In this document: positions 7,470 to 15,490 of the stretch, one piece after another
Layout of the letters: each line of letters starts with the position of its first letter
How positions within the stretch are numbered: position 1 is the stretch's first letter
Source of the DNA: Leptospiraceae bacterium
GTDB taxonomy: Bacteria > Spirochaetota > Leptospiria > Leptospirales > Leptonemataceae
Assembly (NCBI GenBank): GCA_020441005.1
Contig: JAGRNA010000051.1
Coordinates: forward strand, 1 to 35,482
Direction: 5' to 3'
DNA: 35,482 bases
The notes under the pieces: generated by a model
What the model saw: the letters and a program-made list of their open reading frames with translations, nothing else
Told to the model about the DNA's origin: nothing
Databases searched by the model: none
Made by a program: the position numbers and the translations under genes

Positions 7470-8483
7470 ATGCCCAACGATGCACCAGATTTTTTTGAAC
7501 ACCGCTTCGCGGTGCCACCAGAGGCTGATGGCCACCGGCTAGATCATTGTATGGCCAGTCGCTACGTCCGCTTTACCCGATCAGAGTGGCAGGACCGCAT
7601 TCGCATTGGTGATGTCCAGCTGGATGGAGCGCGCGTCAAACCGGCTCGCAGGGTCAAAGCTGGCCAGGTGATCCTGTTTCGTTTTGAAAAGCCGCCGGAA
7701 CCGCCTGTAAACAGCGATTATCAAATCATTTACGGATTGGATCCGGCCGACGACCTGCTAGCTGTCCTGAAACCGGCCGACCTGCCGGTGCATCCCTCCG
7801 GGATTTATTTCCAGAATACACTGACCAGTCTCTTAAAGCGGGATTATCCCGCGATTACATGGAGATTGATTAACCGTATTGATCGCGAAACCAGCGGTCT
7901 GGTGTTATTCAGCCGCACTCGAGAACTGGCCCGCGAGATGCAAAAGCTTTTCCTGGCGCAGCAGGTGCTCAAAGAGTACCTGGTGCTAGTGCAGGGTCTT
8001 TTTCCAAAGAGCAGGACTGCCAGGGGCTGGATTGGCCGCAAAAAAGAGTCTCGCGTACGCAAAAAAATCTATTTTACAGCCAGGGACCAGGAGGCCGATT
8101 CATGGGTGTATCGGCGTTCGGCTCATACCGATTTTACAGTTCTTAAGCATTTTACTCACCCAACGGAAAATAAGCAGTATAGCCTGCTGCTAGCGCGTTT
8201 GCATACCGGTCGGATTCACCAAATACGGGCCACCCTGAGCAGTCTGGGCTTTCCGGTCGTCGGGGACCGCTTGTACGGCGTAGACGAAGAGCTGTACATC
8301 AAGCTCATTGAAAAGCGCCGCGAGCAGTCGGACTACGCGCTTTTGGGCATGCAGCGCTCGGCTCTGCATTGCTATCGCCTGGCTTTTGAGCACCCGCAAC
8401 ATGCAACGGCCCTGAATCTGCAGGCCGAGCTGCCAGCCGACATGCGGGCCTTTATGCAAACTCTGCACCCTTTGCGCAGTTGA
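7470..8483 (+). CDS. RluA-family rRNA/tRNA pseudouridine synthase
   Basis: The 337-aa product starts at the ATG at 7470; the frame is open upstream to 7425, but those codons do not resemble the family. An S4-like RNA-binding domain spans about 15-70 (His-Arg-Leu-Asp ... Gly-X-Val-X-Leu-Asp-Gly). The catalytic domain follows with Lys-Pro-Ala-Asp-Leu-Pro-Val-His-Pro-Ser-Gly (101-111). The active-site motif is Asn-Arg-Ile-Asp-Arg-Glu-Thr-Ser-Gly, with catalytic Asp138; the usual first His is Asn135. A Gly-Arg-Ile-His-Gln-Ile-Arg motif lies near 250. The enzyme isomerises uridine to pseudouridine in structured RNA, probably in 23S rRNA as RluC/RluD do, but the target site cannot be assigned from sequence. 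It stands alone, facing away from amtB. Confidence 0.92.
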   Translation: MPNDAPDFFEHRFAVPPEADGHRLDHCMASRYVRFTRSEWQDRIRIGDVQLDGARVKPARRVKAGQVILFRFEKPPEPPVNSDYQIIYGLDPADDLLAVLKPADLPVHPSGIYFQNTLTSLLKRDYPAITWRLINRIDRETSGLVLFSRTRELAREMQKLFLAQQVLKEYLVLVQGLFPKSRTARGWIGRKKESRVRKKIYFTARDQEADSWVYRRSAHTDFTVLKHFTHPTENKQYSLLLARLHTGRIHQIRATLSSLGFPVVGDRLYGVDEELYIKLIEKRREQSDYALLGMQRSALHCYRLAFEHPQHATALNLQAELPADMRAFMQTLHPLRS

Positions 8484-8685
8484 TTCTACTGGCGGAGACG
8501 ATCCGCAGAAATACCGAACCACTTACCAGCGCCATGGCGGACAGCACAGAGGCCAAATTGAAAATCCGCGGCAACAATTGAACGACAAGGGCGCTGCGAG
8601 CAGGGTCAGTGCGAACAAGCATTTTATGCACCGTCCTGACCGCATCGTGCCGATTCTGCAAAAGAAAGCGCTTTTGTCGTTTCAT
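8452..8685 (-). CDS. doubtful 77-aa ORF, possible gene remnant
   Basis: This 77-codon frame lies 32 bases downstream of the hybrid kinase gene and overlaps the end of the pseudouridine synthase gene by 32 bases. The first half is basic. Residues 38-62 are hydrophobic and rich in Ala, Ser and Val, with an Ala-Met-Ala-Leu-Val-Ser-Gly-Ser-Val run. That run faintly recalls the last helix of heavy-metal P-type ATPases, so it might be a decayed remnant. No ribosome-binding site is at a proper distance; an AGGA lies about 17 bases upstream. It may equally be a chance frame. Confidence 0.2.
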   Translation of the reverse strand: MKRQKRFLLQNRHDAVRTVHKMLVRTDPARSALVVQLLPRIFNLASVLSAMALVSGSVFLRIVSASRINCAKGAEFA

Positions 8686-8717
8686 TAAATTGATACTGAG
8701 TCCTGGTATGAAATGTG

Positions 8718-10802
8718 CTATGGCTGCTGGCTATCCCGATCTTCGGCGGTTGGCGTTGTAATAAAGCGCTGCAAGGCCTGGAAGAGGCTTTGTTTGTTCA
8801 CCGGTTTGATGAGATAGTCATCCAAACCCAGATCATGGCCTAGCTTGCGTGTCTCTGTCAGGGAGTCGGCTGAAATGGCGATGATAAAGGGTTTGCCGAG
8901 CGTAGTGCTTTGTGAGCGGATCTGTTTGGTGGCCTCCAGGCCATCCATAACCGGCATGTGAATATCCATCAGAATGATATCGTAGCGCTGGTGCTCGCAA
9001 GCCTGGGTAGCCTCTAAACCATTGACCGCTACATCCGTTTTGCAACCGGTTTCCAGCAGCATGCGTTTCAATAGCATTTGATTGACCAGATTGTCTTCGA
9101 CAATCAGGATGCACTGCACTGACCAGTCCGGAGACTGGCTATGCTCAGCCTCCCGCAGACCCAAACCGGAGGTAGTTGTGACTGTTTGCTCGGAAAGGGC
9201 CGCGCGCCATTCCAGACAACTCACGGGATAGCCGAAGCTGTTGTTTCTGGTGCCGTTTAGACCGGACAGCCATTGCGGATTGGGATTGCCTCTCGTTACC
9301 CAGCCCAGTATTTCAATCTGGATTCCCAACGCGTCCACTTGCTGCAACCAATCGCTCAGCTCCTGTTCGTCCTGGTTTTGCAGACAATCCACAATGATGC
9401 GAATGGCTGGCTCGCAGGCTGCCTCCGGTAGTTGGGCGTCACGATGGCGAAGCCTGGCCGCATCCGGCTCGCCGATCAGGCTCCGCAAGATTTCGGTGGT
9501 GGCTGGAAATTCGGTCGCAACATACACGGGTTTGCGCAGTTCCAGGGCTGGTTCTGCAGTCAGGGGTTCGGAAACCTGCAAGGGCAAAATCAGACTAAAG
9601 CAGGAACCGCCGGCCGGGGGGCTTGCGTATTCAAGGCGCGATTGTAACAGTTCAGCGAGGCGCATGGAAATGCTTAAACCCAGGCCGGTGCCGCCGTGCT
9701 GCCGGGTACGCACATTTTCGACCTGATAAAAGGGATCGAAAATTTTGGCCTGCTTCGATTCGGGTATGCCCGGACCGGAGTCAATCACAGCAATTCTGAG
9801 CCCCTGTTCGTGGTCATGCACCTCTATCAAAAGAAAACCCTTGAGCGTGTATTTGATCGCATTACCGATTAAATTGTACAAAATCTGGCGAATTCGGCGA
9901 ATATCACCAAAAGCAAAGCGCCAGGCCGAAGTGCAATGGGCGAAGATGTGCAGCTGATTGGCATTGACATCTTGCTGAAAAAAATAGATCAGTTTCTCGA
10001 TTTCCGTGCGAATCTCGAATTGCTCCTCTTGCAGCACAGGCGCTCCGGATTCCAGTTTGGAGAAATCCAGCACATCGTTGACCAGTTGTAACAGGCTTTG
10101 GCCGGCCTCATTCATGGCGCGCAAAAGATTGCGTTGATCGGCGGTCACCTTGCCCTGTTCTAAAATCTCGGCCAGGCCCAAAATCCCGTGCAGGGGCGTT
10201 CGGATCTCATGGCTGATATTCGCTACAAAGCTGCTTTTCAGGCGGTTAGCCTCCAGGGCTCTGGCATTCTCGATGTGATAGTGACGGGCGATCAAGGCCA
10301 TTACGGAGGCAACAAACAAGAATTGAAAAAAGTCCACCACCAGATGCCCGGTGGCCAGGTCAAAGGCATAGATCAGATACCAGTGCAAGCCCCAAAAGAG
10401 AATCCCGTACAGGGTGGGTAGTAAAGTCGTTCGTAAACCGAGATAGGTGCCCATGACCTGGGCAAGTAATATCAACCAAAAACTATGCGGATCCTGGGAG
10501 AACCAGGCAATGGCAATGTACTGGATAAATGAAATGCAAAAGCGTATACTGGTAATGACCAGCAGCCAACCCGATCTGGCGCGGGCTTTTTCCTGGAAAA
10601 AATCCAGACCAATATTATAAACCGGTTGCAGCAGGCACAAAAGCGCGACAGTCAGGGGGTGCCTGGCATAGTAAACGATGGGGATGTAACTGAAGATTGC
10701 GGCAACGCCAAAAACCAGCCTGACCAGCCGCGTATGCCCGACTGGCATGCGTGTTGGGCCAAAGAGCAGACCATATACCTTGTCAGTAAAATCGGCCTTC
10801 AC
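8718..10802 (-). CDS. membrane hybrid histidine kinase with C-terminal receiver
   Basis: The product is 694 aa from a GTG; an ATG at 10748 is an alternative 18 codons in. About six membrane helices occupy residues 28-175 without a large periplasmic loop. A HisKA domain follows with His198 in Ser-His-Glu-Ile-Arg-Thr-Pro-Leu. A full HATPase_c domain shows an N-box (Asn-Ala-Ile-Lys-Tyr), a G1 box (Asp-Ser-Gly-Pro-Gly-Ile) and a G2 box (Gly-Gly-Thr-Gly-Leu-Gly-Leu). Residues of about 425-555 look like a degenerate receiver. A complete receiver at about 560-680 carries Asp613 and the conserved Lys in Leu-Ile-Lys-Pro. It should autophosphorylate and pass the phosphate to its own receiver, then on to a distant HPt protein. 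No ribosome-binding site is evident. The membrane-embedded sensor type suggests a lipid-soluble or membrane-state signal. Confidence 0.9.
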   Translation of the reverse strand: MKADFTDKVYGLLFGPTRMPVGHTRLVRLVFGVAAIFSYIPIVYYARHPLTVALLCLLQPVYNIGLDFFQEKARARSGWLLVITSIRFCISFIQYIAIAWFSQDPHSFWLILLAQVMGTYLGLRTTLLPTLYGILFWGLHWYLIYAFDLATGHLVVDFFQFLFVASVMALIARHYHIENARALEANRLKSSFVANISHEIRTPLHGILGLAEILEQGKVTADQRNLLRAMNEAGQSLLQLVNDVLDFSKLESGAPVLQEEQFEIRTEIEKLIYFFQQDVNANQLHIFAHCTSAWRFAFGDIRRIRQILYNLIGNAIKYTLKGFLLIEVHDHEQGLRIAVIDSGPGIPESKQAKIFDPFYQVENVRTRQHGGTGLGLSISMRLAELLQSRLEYASPPAGGSCFSLILPLQVSEPLTAEPALELRKPVYVATEFPATTEILRSLIGEPDAARLRHRDAQLPEAACEPAIRIIVDCLQNQDEQELSDWLQQVDALGIQIEILGWVTRGNPNPQWLSGLNGTRNNSFGYPVSCLEWRAALSEQTVTTTSGLGLREAEHSQSPDWSVQCILIVEDNLVNQMLLKRMLLETGCKTDVAVNGLEATQACEHQRYDIILMDIHMPVMDGLEATKQIRSQSTTLGKPFIIAISADSLTETRKLGHDLGLDDYLIKPVNKQSLFQALQRFITTPTAEDRDSQQP

Positions 10803-11067
10803 AATGAAAACAAAGGTGACTTGCTTTTCGAAGCGCAGCGTTTGTCCTTTGGCAGACTTCTCCCTGGAGACATCAGTGCTGCGTCGCGCTTATCTGAGTA
10901 TATGTTTGCACCCTGGTCCCAAACGGCAAGCGAATTAAGACGCCGACTTTTTGGAACGGCATAGAGGCAGTTCGCGAACCTTGACGCGGTCGGTATGGGT
11001 GCCGGGTGATTCTGTTGAAAATAGAAAGGGTAGACAAATTGCCTGGTTGTCGGAAATTAGGGTCAGC

Positions 11068-11457
11068 ATGTCGGTTGGTTATATTTTTTTAATAGTCGCG
11101 CTTTCATTGAATGCGGGCGCCAATATCCTGATGAAGCTGGGGTCCAGCCAGCTGGAGACGGCGAATCAGGCCCTGGGTGCGGATGCCACTCTTTTTGATA
11201 AACTATGGTTGTACGCCACCAACCCTTTTCTGGTAATCGGTATCATCATGTTTGGTCTGAATGTGCTTTTTTATATCGAGGCCCTCAAGAAGCTGGACTT
11301 ATCCATCGCTTATCCGATCATGATGTCGGGCGGTGTGCTCATTATTACCCTGTTTTCCTTGTTTTATCTAAAAGAAAAGCTGGTATTGATGCAGTTGCTG
11401 GGCATTAGTCTGATTGCCTGCGGAATTATTTTACTGACTTCCTACGCAAAAATGTAA
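11068..11457 (+). CDS. small four-helix DMT-superfamily transporter (EmrE/ArnE-like)
   Basis: The ATG at 11068 is preceded by AGGG six bases upstream and begins a hydrophobic 129-aa protein with four membrane helices, the size of one SMR/EamA-half unit. The frame is open further upstream to 10951, but that part is hydrophilic and lacks family features. Helix 1 contains Leu-Asn-Ala-Gly-Ala-Asn-Ile-Leu-Met-Lys. The invariant substrate-coupling Glu14 of EmrE is replaced by a non-acidic residue, so it is more like ArnE/F-type flippase subunits or uncharacterised EamA halves than a drug/proton antiporter. A Tyr-Pro-Ile-Met segment and a Glu-Lys near helix 4 are typical of the superfamily. It probably works as a dimer in the inner membrane; the substrate is unknown. 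Confidence 0.8.
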   Translation: MSVGYIFLIVALSLNAGANILMKLGSSQLETANQALGADATLFDKLWLYATNPFLVIGIIMFGLNVLFYIEALKKLDLSIAYPIMMSGGVLIITLFSLFYLKEKLVLMQLLGISLIACGIILLTSYAKM

Positions 11458-11513
11458 GCATTGCTACCATTCGCGGCCGTCGCCAGCGATCGGTCTTTGC
11501 ATGCAGTCTAGCG

Positions 11514-11544
11514 GCTGATGGGCTGCCAGCCTGGTAACATCAGC
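11514..11544. repeat. nested inverted repeat between convergent genes
   Basis: GCTGATG (11514-11520) pairs with CATCAGC (11538-11544), and inside it GGCT (11521-11524) pairs with AGCC (11528-11531). The element overlaps the last codons of the minus-strand response regulator gene. It lies in the gap after the DMT gene. There is no T-run on either side, so a transcript-end or stalling role is only possible. Confidence 0.35.
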
Positions 11545-12664
11545 TGCTTGTTAAAAGGACCGGGCTTTGGTAGCAGACCCGGCAATCATCGCCAGACAAG
11601 CTTTCCATCTGCATAGATCCGCCGTTTTGAATGACGGTTTGCCGGGCCCAAAGCAGGCTTTTTAGATCATAGTCGGCATCGAGTTGGTCGGCATCCTTGC
11701 TTTTGGCTGCCTGGTTTAAATTGGGCAAATTGCGGGCCAAATCACCGGCCTCCGGCTGCAGCAGGCAGATTTGGAAGGTCCTGGAATCCAGAATAGAAGC
11801 GTTGATTTTAATGGTACTGCCTGCGCTTTTGACCGCGTTGATCAGATAAACGATTGTGACGGCGATCACAGTCTTCCATAGCACGGAATCAATACCGCAC
11901 ACAAGCGCTAGATCGGATCCAATTTCGGTATGCAACTCCAGGTTGTAGTTCTGTGATTTGAGGGATTCCTCTAGCAGGGCCAGCGTCTCTTCCAGAATCT
12001 CACGCGGCTTGAATTGCCGCGCCGGCATATCGGCTGCCTGGTCGGCCTGGCAGGACCATTCCATCACTTGCAAAAGCGATTTGAACAAAACGGACGAGGT
12101 TTTTGCAATTTGATGTAATTGCTGTTCCATCTGCGCCGGATCCATATTCGCCAGGTTTTTCAATATGTCGCGACTAACTTCCTGGCAGTGCCGCAGTGGA
12201 TGTTCGACAAAATGGGATACGACCGCGCACAAGTCCTGATGGACCTGAAAGGTGCGATCGGCTTGCTCGTTGGCAATCGTGATTTGACGATCAGCCCGAT
12301 GACGACACAAGGCTATGTCGATCGCGATTCGTAGTTCGCGTTCATCAAAGGGCTTGATAATGTAGGCATAGGGGTCCGTAATACGCGCCCGTTCCAGAGT
12401 GGCTTCGTCATCGTAGGCTGTCAGGTAAATGATGGGAGTATCGCGTTCGGCCTGTATGTGCTGGGCAGCTTCGATGCCGTCGATACCCTCGCCTAGATTG
12501 ATGTCCATCAGGATTAAGTCCGGCCGAAAACTGCGCGCCTTGGCAATAGCTTCTTCCCCGTTGAAAGCGCTGTCGAGAGCGGTATATCCCAGAGCGGTCA
12601 AGCGATCGTTGACTTCGTCCGAGGCGATAAAATTATCTTCTACTATGAGTATCTTGTTGTCCAT
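11540..12664 (-). CDS. receiver domain fused to a degenerate histidine-kinase core
   Basis: The product is 374 aa. Residues 4-120 are a complete CheY-like receiver with Asp9/Asp10-type acids, phospho-acceptor Asp54 in Leu-Met-Asp-Ile-Asn, Thr at 82 and Lys104 in Ile-Lys-Pro-Phe. Residues of about 135-374 follow the plan of a HisKA plus ATPase core. Ser-His-Phe-Val-Glu-His-Pro-Leu (His151) stands where Ser-His-Glu-Leu-Arg-X-Pro-Leu is expected. An N-box-like Leu-Ile-Asn-Ala-Val-Lys remains, but the G1 and G2 glycine boxes are lost. It probably cannot bind ATP and may act as a phosphotransfer or docking output, or as a pseudokinase. The gene starts 11 bases after the PAS-HisKA_2 kinase gene, so that kinase is the likely partner. 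No DNA-binding domain is present. Confidence 0.85.
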   Translation of the reverse strand: MDNKILIVEDNFIASDEVNDRLTALGYTALDSAFNGEEAIAKARSFRPDLILMDINLGEGIDGIEAAQHIQAERDTPIIYLTAYDDEATLERARITDPYAYIIKPFDERELRIAIDIALCRHRADRQITIANEQADRTFQVHQDLCAVVSHFVEHPLRHCQEVSRDILKNLANMDPAQMEQQLHQIAKTSSVLFKSLLQVMEWSCQADQAADMPARQFKPREILEETLALLEESLKSQNYNLELHTEIGSDLALVCGIDSVLWKTVIAVTIVYLINAVKSAGSTIKINASILDSRTFQICLLQPEAGDLARNLPNLNQAAKSKDADQLDADYDLKSLLWARQTVIQNGGSMQMESLSGDDCRVCYQSPVLLTSS

Positions 12665-12675
12665 ACCCGGCCTGA

Positions 12676-14097
12676 CTAAATTTTAAACGTAATCTCGAAT
12701 CTGGTTGGATTGGCGAGATTGATTTCCAGACTGGCTTGCAGCTGACGAACAGCGATATTGTAAACCAGATAGAGACCCAGGCTGCGAGTCTGGGTCAGGT
12801 CAAAATCCGGCTCAAAACCGATCCCGTCATCTTCAACAGTCAAGGTTATAAAATCATCTTCCACCTTGCCATAAACGCAAATTTTACCGGGACGATTATC
12901 CGGAAAAGCATATTTCAACGAATTTGTGATCAGTTCATTTAAAATCAGAGCGCAGGGAATGGACTTGTCAATCGGCATATGCACATCATCCGACTCCACA
13001 ACCAGTTCCACACGCATGGCGCTCTGTCGATAGGCCTGGTACAGGCGCTGACTGAATTCCTTGATGTAGTCCACAAAGTTGATGCGCGCCAGGCTGGCAG
13101 ATCTGTACATTTGCTCATGGATCAGCGCCATGGCCTTGACCCGGTTAATGCTGTCATCCAGAACCTCCTTCAACTGGGGATCCTCGGAGTATTGGCGTTG
13201 TTTGTAGAGCAGACTGGAAATGGTCTGCATGTTGTTTTTGACCCGGTGATGAATCTCTTTGAGCAGGATTTCTTTTTCGCCCAGGGCCGCGGCCAGTTTT
13301 TCGGCCGCAGTCTTGCTGGCATTGATGTCGATATGCACGCCGGTAATGCGCAAGGCGTTGCCGGTGCCGTCGTGCTCCATAATGTCTCCGCGCGATTGCA
13401 CCCACTGGTACTCGCCAGCCGCATTGCGAATGCGGTATTCTATGTCGTAGACTTCGCTGTGGCGGGCCACAAATTTCTGAAATGCGGCCCGGGCCCGCTC
13501 GCGGTCTTCGGCGTGAATCATTTCAAACAGGATCTGCATATTGATGCGCTGCGATCCCGGTTTGTAGCCTAGCATCAAATAGAAGCCGTTATCGCAGATC
13601 AGACGATTATCGCGGATGTAATAGTCCCAGGCACCCAGTTTGCCGGCCTTGAGGCTGAAGCTGAAGCGCTCCTCGCTTTCTCGCAGGGCCTGTTCGGCGC
13701 GCAGCCGTTTGGTCACGTCCTCAAAGGTGGCCAGAAAATCGTTGCCAATCGTGATGCCTGAAATTTGAATGATCTTCTGATCGCCATTCTTGCAGGTAAT
13801 CGTGTAGCTGTGGGTTTGAATATCGGCACCGGTGCGACTGGCCTGGCGGATCAAATTGGCCCAGTTGTAGCGGATTGCATTGCGGTAGAGCTCATCGGGG
13901 TAGGCCCGCGACCACCACGTATCCAGATCGGGCAGATCATGGATGGTGTAGCCGAACAGACGTGTAAAGCGGTCATTCACGAATTCAAACTGCTCATCCT
14001 GATTCACATAAGCCAGGGGAACCGGAAAGAGCTGGATCAGGTTCTTGAAGCGATCTTCCGGGGGACCCGGGGGCGTATTCACAATGGATCCCCGCAT
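12676..14097 (-). CDS. soluble PAS-PAS histidine kinase, HisKA_2 type
   Basis: Starting at the ATG at 14097 the protein has 473 aa; another ATG at 14142 adds 15 residues and overlaps the channel gene further. No membrane segment is seen, so it is cytoplasmic. Counted from 14142, PAS1 is at about 35-145, PAS2 with a PAC-like end (Tyr-Arg-Ile-Arg-Asn) is at about 155-275, and a HisKA_2 domain has the Glu-Ile-His-His-Arg-Val-Lys-Asn-Asn motif (His298/299). An HATPase core follows with Asn-Ser-Leu-Lys-Tyr-Ala, Asp-Asp-Gly-Ile-Gly-Phe and a shortened G2 region ending Ser-Leu-Gly-Leu-Tyr-Leu-Val. HisKA_2 kinases usually pair with nearby single-domain receivers, here the next gene 11 bases away. The start overlaps the K+ channel gene by at least 19 bases, suggesting coupled translation. 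Confidence 0.9.
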   Translation of the reverse strand: MRGSIVNTPPGPPEDRFKNLIQLFPVPLAYVNQDEQFEFVNDRFTRLFGYTIHDLPDLDTWWSRAYPDELYRNAIRYNWANLIRQASRTGADIQTHSYTITCKNGDQKIIQISGITIGNDFLATFEDVTKRLRAEQALRESEERFSFSLKAGKLGAWDYYIRDNRLICDNGFYLMLGYKPGSQRINMQILFEMIHAEDRERARAAFQKFVARHSEVYDIEYRIRNAAGEYQWVQSRGDIMEHDGTGNALRITGVHIDINASKTAAEKLAAALGEKEILLKEIHHRVKNNMQTISSLLYKQRQYSEDPQLKEVLDDSINRVKAMALIHEQMYRSASLARINFVDYIKEFSQRLYQAYRQSAMRVELVVESDDVHMPIDKSIPCALILNELITNSLKYAFPDNRPGKICVYGKVEDDFITLTVEDDGIGFEPDFDLTQTRSLGLYLVYNIAVRQLQASLEINLANPTRFEITFKI

Positions 14098-14945
14098 AAA
14101 CGACAGTAACGGGCATCCGGGTTGTGGCCTTCCGAGCCGCATCCCGGACAGCTTTGGGTGGAAATTTCATCCGCCACGCCGGCCGGCTGCAGATTGCCGC
14201 GGCTGAGCTCGGCGGTGACAATGCCGGTCGGCACGGCCAAAATTCCATAACCGAGCAGCATCACTATGGAGGCCACAATTTGTCCCAGAGTCGTCTGCGG
14301 TGCAATGTCGCCATAGCCCACTGTGGTCATGGTCACAATTGCCCAATAGATGCCGCGTGGAATGCTGGTAAAGCCGTTCTCGGCTCCTTCGATGACGTAC
14401 ATAGTGGCGCCCATGATAAATATGACGGATAAAACCGCTCCTAAAAACACGATGATCTTGTGTCGGCTGCGCAGCAGCGCTTTCAACAACACCTGGCCTT
14501 CCTTGTTAAACTGCGCCAGTTTCAAGACCCGGAAAACGCGCATTACGCGCAAGATGCGGATCAAGAGAAAATAATGGGAATCGGGATGGATGAATGTGAT
14601 GTAGCTAGGTACAATCGACAACAGGTCCACCAGGCCATAAAAACTGATCGCGTAGCGCAGCGGTCGCTTTACGACCATGAGTCGCAAGCAGTACTCGATC
14701 GTAAATAGTATTGTGAAAAACCACTCGGCGGCATAAATCTGGGAGCCGTACAGATTCTCGATTCTCTCGACGCTCTCCAGCAATACCAAACTGACGCTGA
14801 TCAAAATAGACCAGATCAGGACTATATCAAACCACTTGCCGGTTGCCGTGTCCGCCTCAAAGATGATTTCATGTAATTTTGCGCGCACGGTCTCTAGCCT
14901 GGCGAGATTACTGCAAGCGGACAGGCCAGGGATTGCCTGGTTCAA
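14079..14945 (-). CDS. voltage-gated-type K+ channel with C-terminal zinc ribbon
   Basis: The 288-aa protein has the six-helix plan of Ion_trans channels. S1 is near 40-57 and S2/S3 near 72-115. S4 has Arg130, Arg133, Arg136, Arg139 and Lys142 at every third position. S5 is followed by a pore loop with the K+ filter Thr-Val-Gly-Tyr-Gly-Asp (208-213), and then S6. The C-terminus adds a zinc ribbon with Cys266, Cys269, Cys281 and Cys284. It should be a tetrameric K+-selective inner-membrane channel opened by voltage. The zinc ribbon may sense metal or redox state or bind partners; that is inference. The gene overlaps the exported-protein gene upstream by 38 bases and the kinase gene downstream by at least 19, so all appear to form one transcript. 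Confidence 0.92.
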   Translation of the reverse strand: MNQAIPGLSACSNLARLETVRAKLHEIIFEADTATGKWFDIVLIWSILISVSLVLLESVERIENLYGSQIYAAEWFFTILFTIEYCLRLMVVKRPLRYAISFYGLVDLLSIVPSYITFIHPDSHYFLLIRILRVMRVFRVLKLAQFNKEGQVLLKALLRSRHKIIVFLGAVLSVIFIMGATMYVIEGAENGFTSIPRGIYWAIVTMTTVGYGDIAPQTTLGQIVASIVMLLGYGILAVPTGIVTAELSRGNLQPAGVADEISTQSCPGCGSEGHNPDARYCRLCGDPL

Positions 14946-15354
14946 CTGGTTGCGTTGCGTTTACATGGGCCAGCCGCAGGTGCATCTCTGTGGTCAGGAT
15001 TTTGTGGATTTCGATGGCATCGCGCTGGTTCTGGGCAAAGACCTGCAATTTGGATTCGTTCGCCTTGTTTGGATCTTGTAAGAACAAGAATTCGCACAGT
15101 GCACCGCTGCCCTCAAAACGCACGAGCATCCCTTCATGTCCGTCCTGGGCCGGGTTGTAGACTTTTTTGACCTGAAAGCGTTTTTGATGTGCGCCCAGGC
15201 GATCGATCAATTCCGAGACGACCTTGCCGATCGACTGATTGGCCTGATAGACCTGGCGTTCGGCGCGCAACTGCAGGGGCAACAACATAGCACTGGTCAG
15301 CAGGGTAAACAAAATACCGGCCCCAAATCTGGATTTTGGTGTTCGTTGATTCAT
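14908..15354 (-). CDS. exported protein of unknown function upstream of the K+ channel
   Basis: I do not recognise this 148-aa product. The ATG at 15354 is preferred over a TTG at 15378. Residues 1-31 form a signal peptide with basic N-end, a hydrophobic run and a Leu-Arg-Ala-Glu boundary, so the mature part is probably periplasmic. The mature protein is mixed alpha/beta and basic, with a Gly-His-Glu-Gly-Met-Leu-Val-Arg-Phe strand and a single Cys. Its 3' end overlaps the channel gene by 38 bases on the same strand, suggesting expression with the channel. A periplasmic accessory to the channel is possible but not shown by the sequence. Confidence 0.65.
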   Translation of the reverse strand: MNQRTPKSRFGAGILFTLLTSAMLLPLQLRAERQVYQANQSIGKVVSELIDRLGAHQKRFQVKKVYNPAQDGHEGMLVRFEGSGALCEFLFLQDPNKANESKLQVFAQNQRDAIEIHKILTTEMHLRLAHVNATQPVEPGNPWPVRLQ

Positions 15355-15490
15355 AATGGCTTGGTCTCGCTTTGACAAGATCTATCTAGCTAGTGTTCGG
15401 TCGATTTGGAGATTTTCTGTAGTCCCCAAATGCCCGCTGCCCCCAGCGCGGGCTGTCTGCTTGCCAGCACGTTGGCGAAAAAAGCCGGGT

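Noticed and set aside
13154-13450. Several extra frames inside the PAS-HisKA_2 kinase gene
   Set aside because: All are explained by the GC-rich kinase coding sequence; none has independent support.
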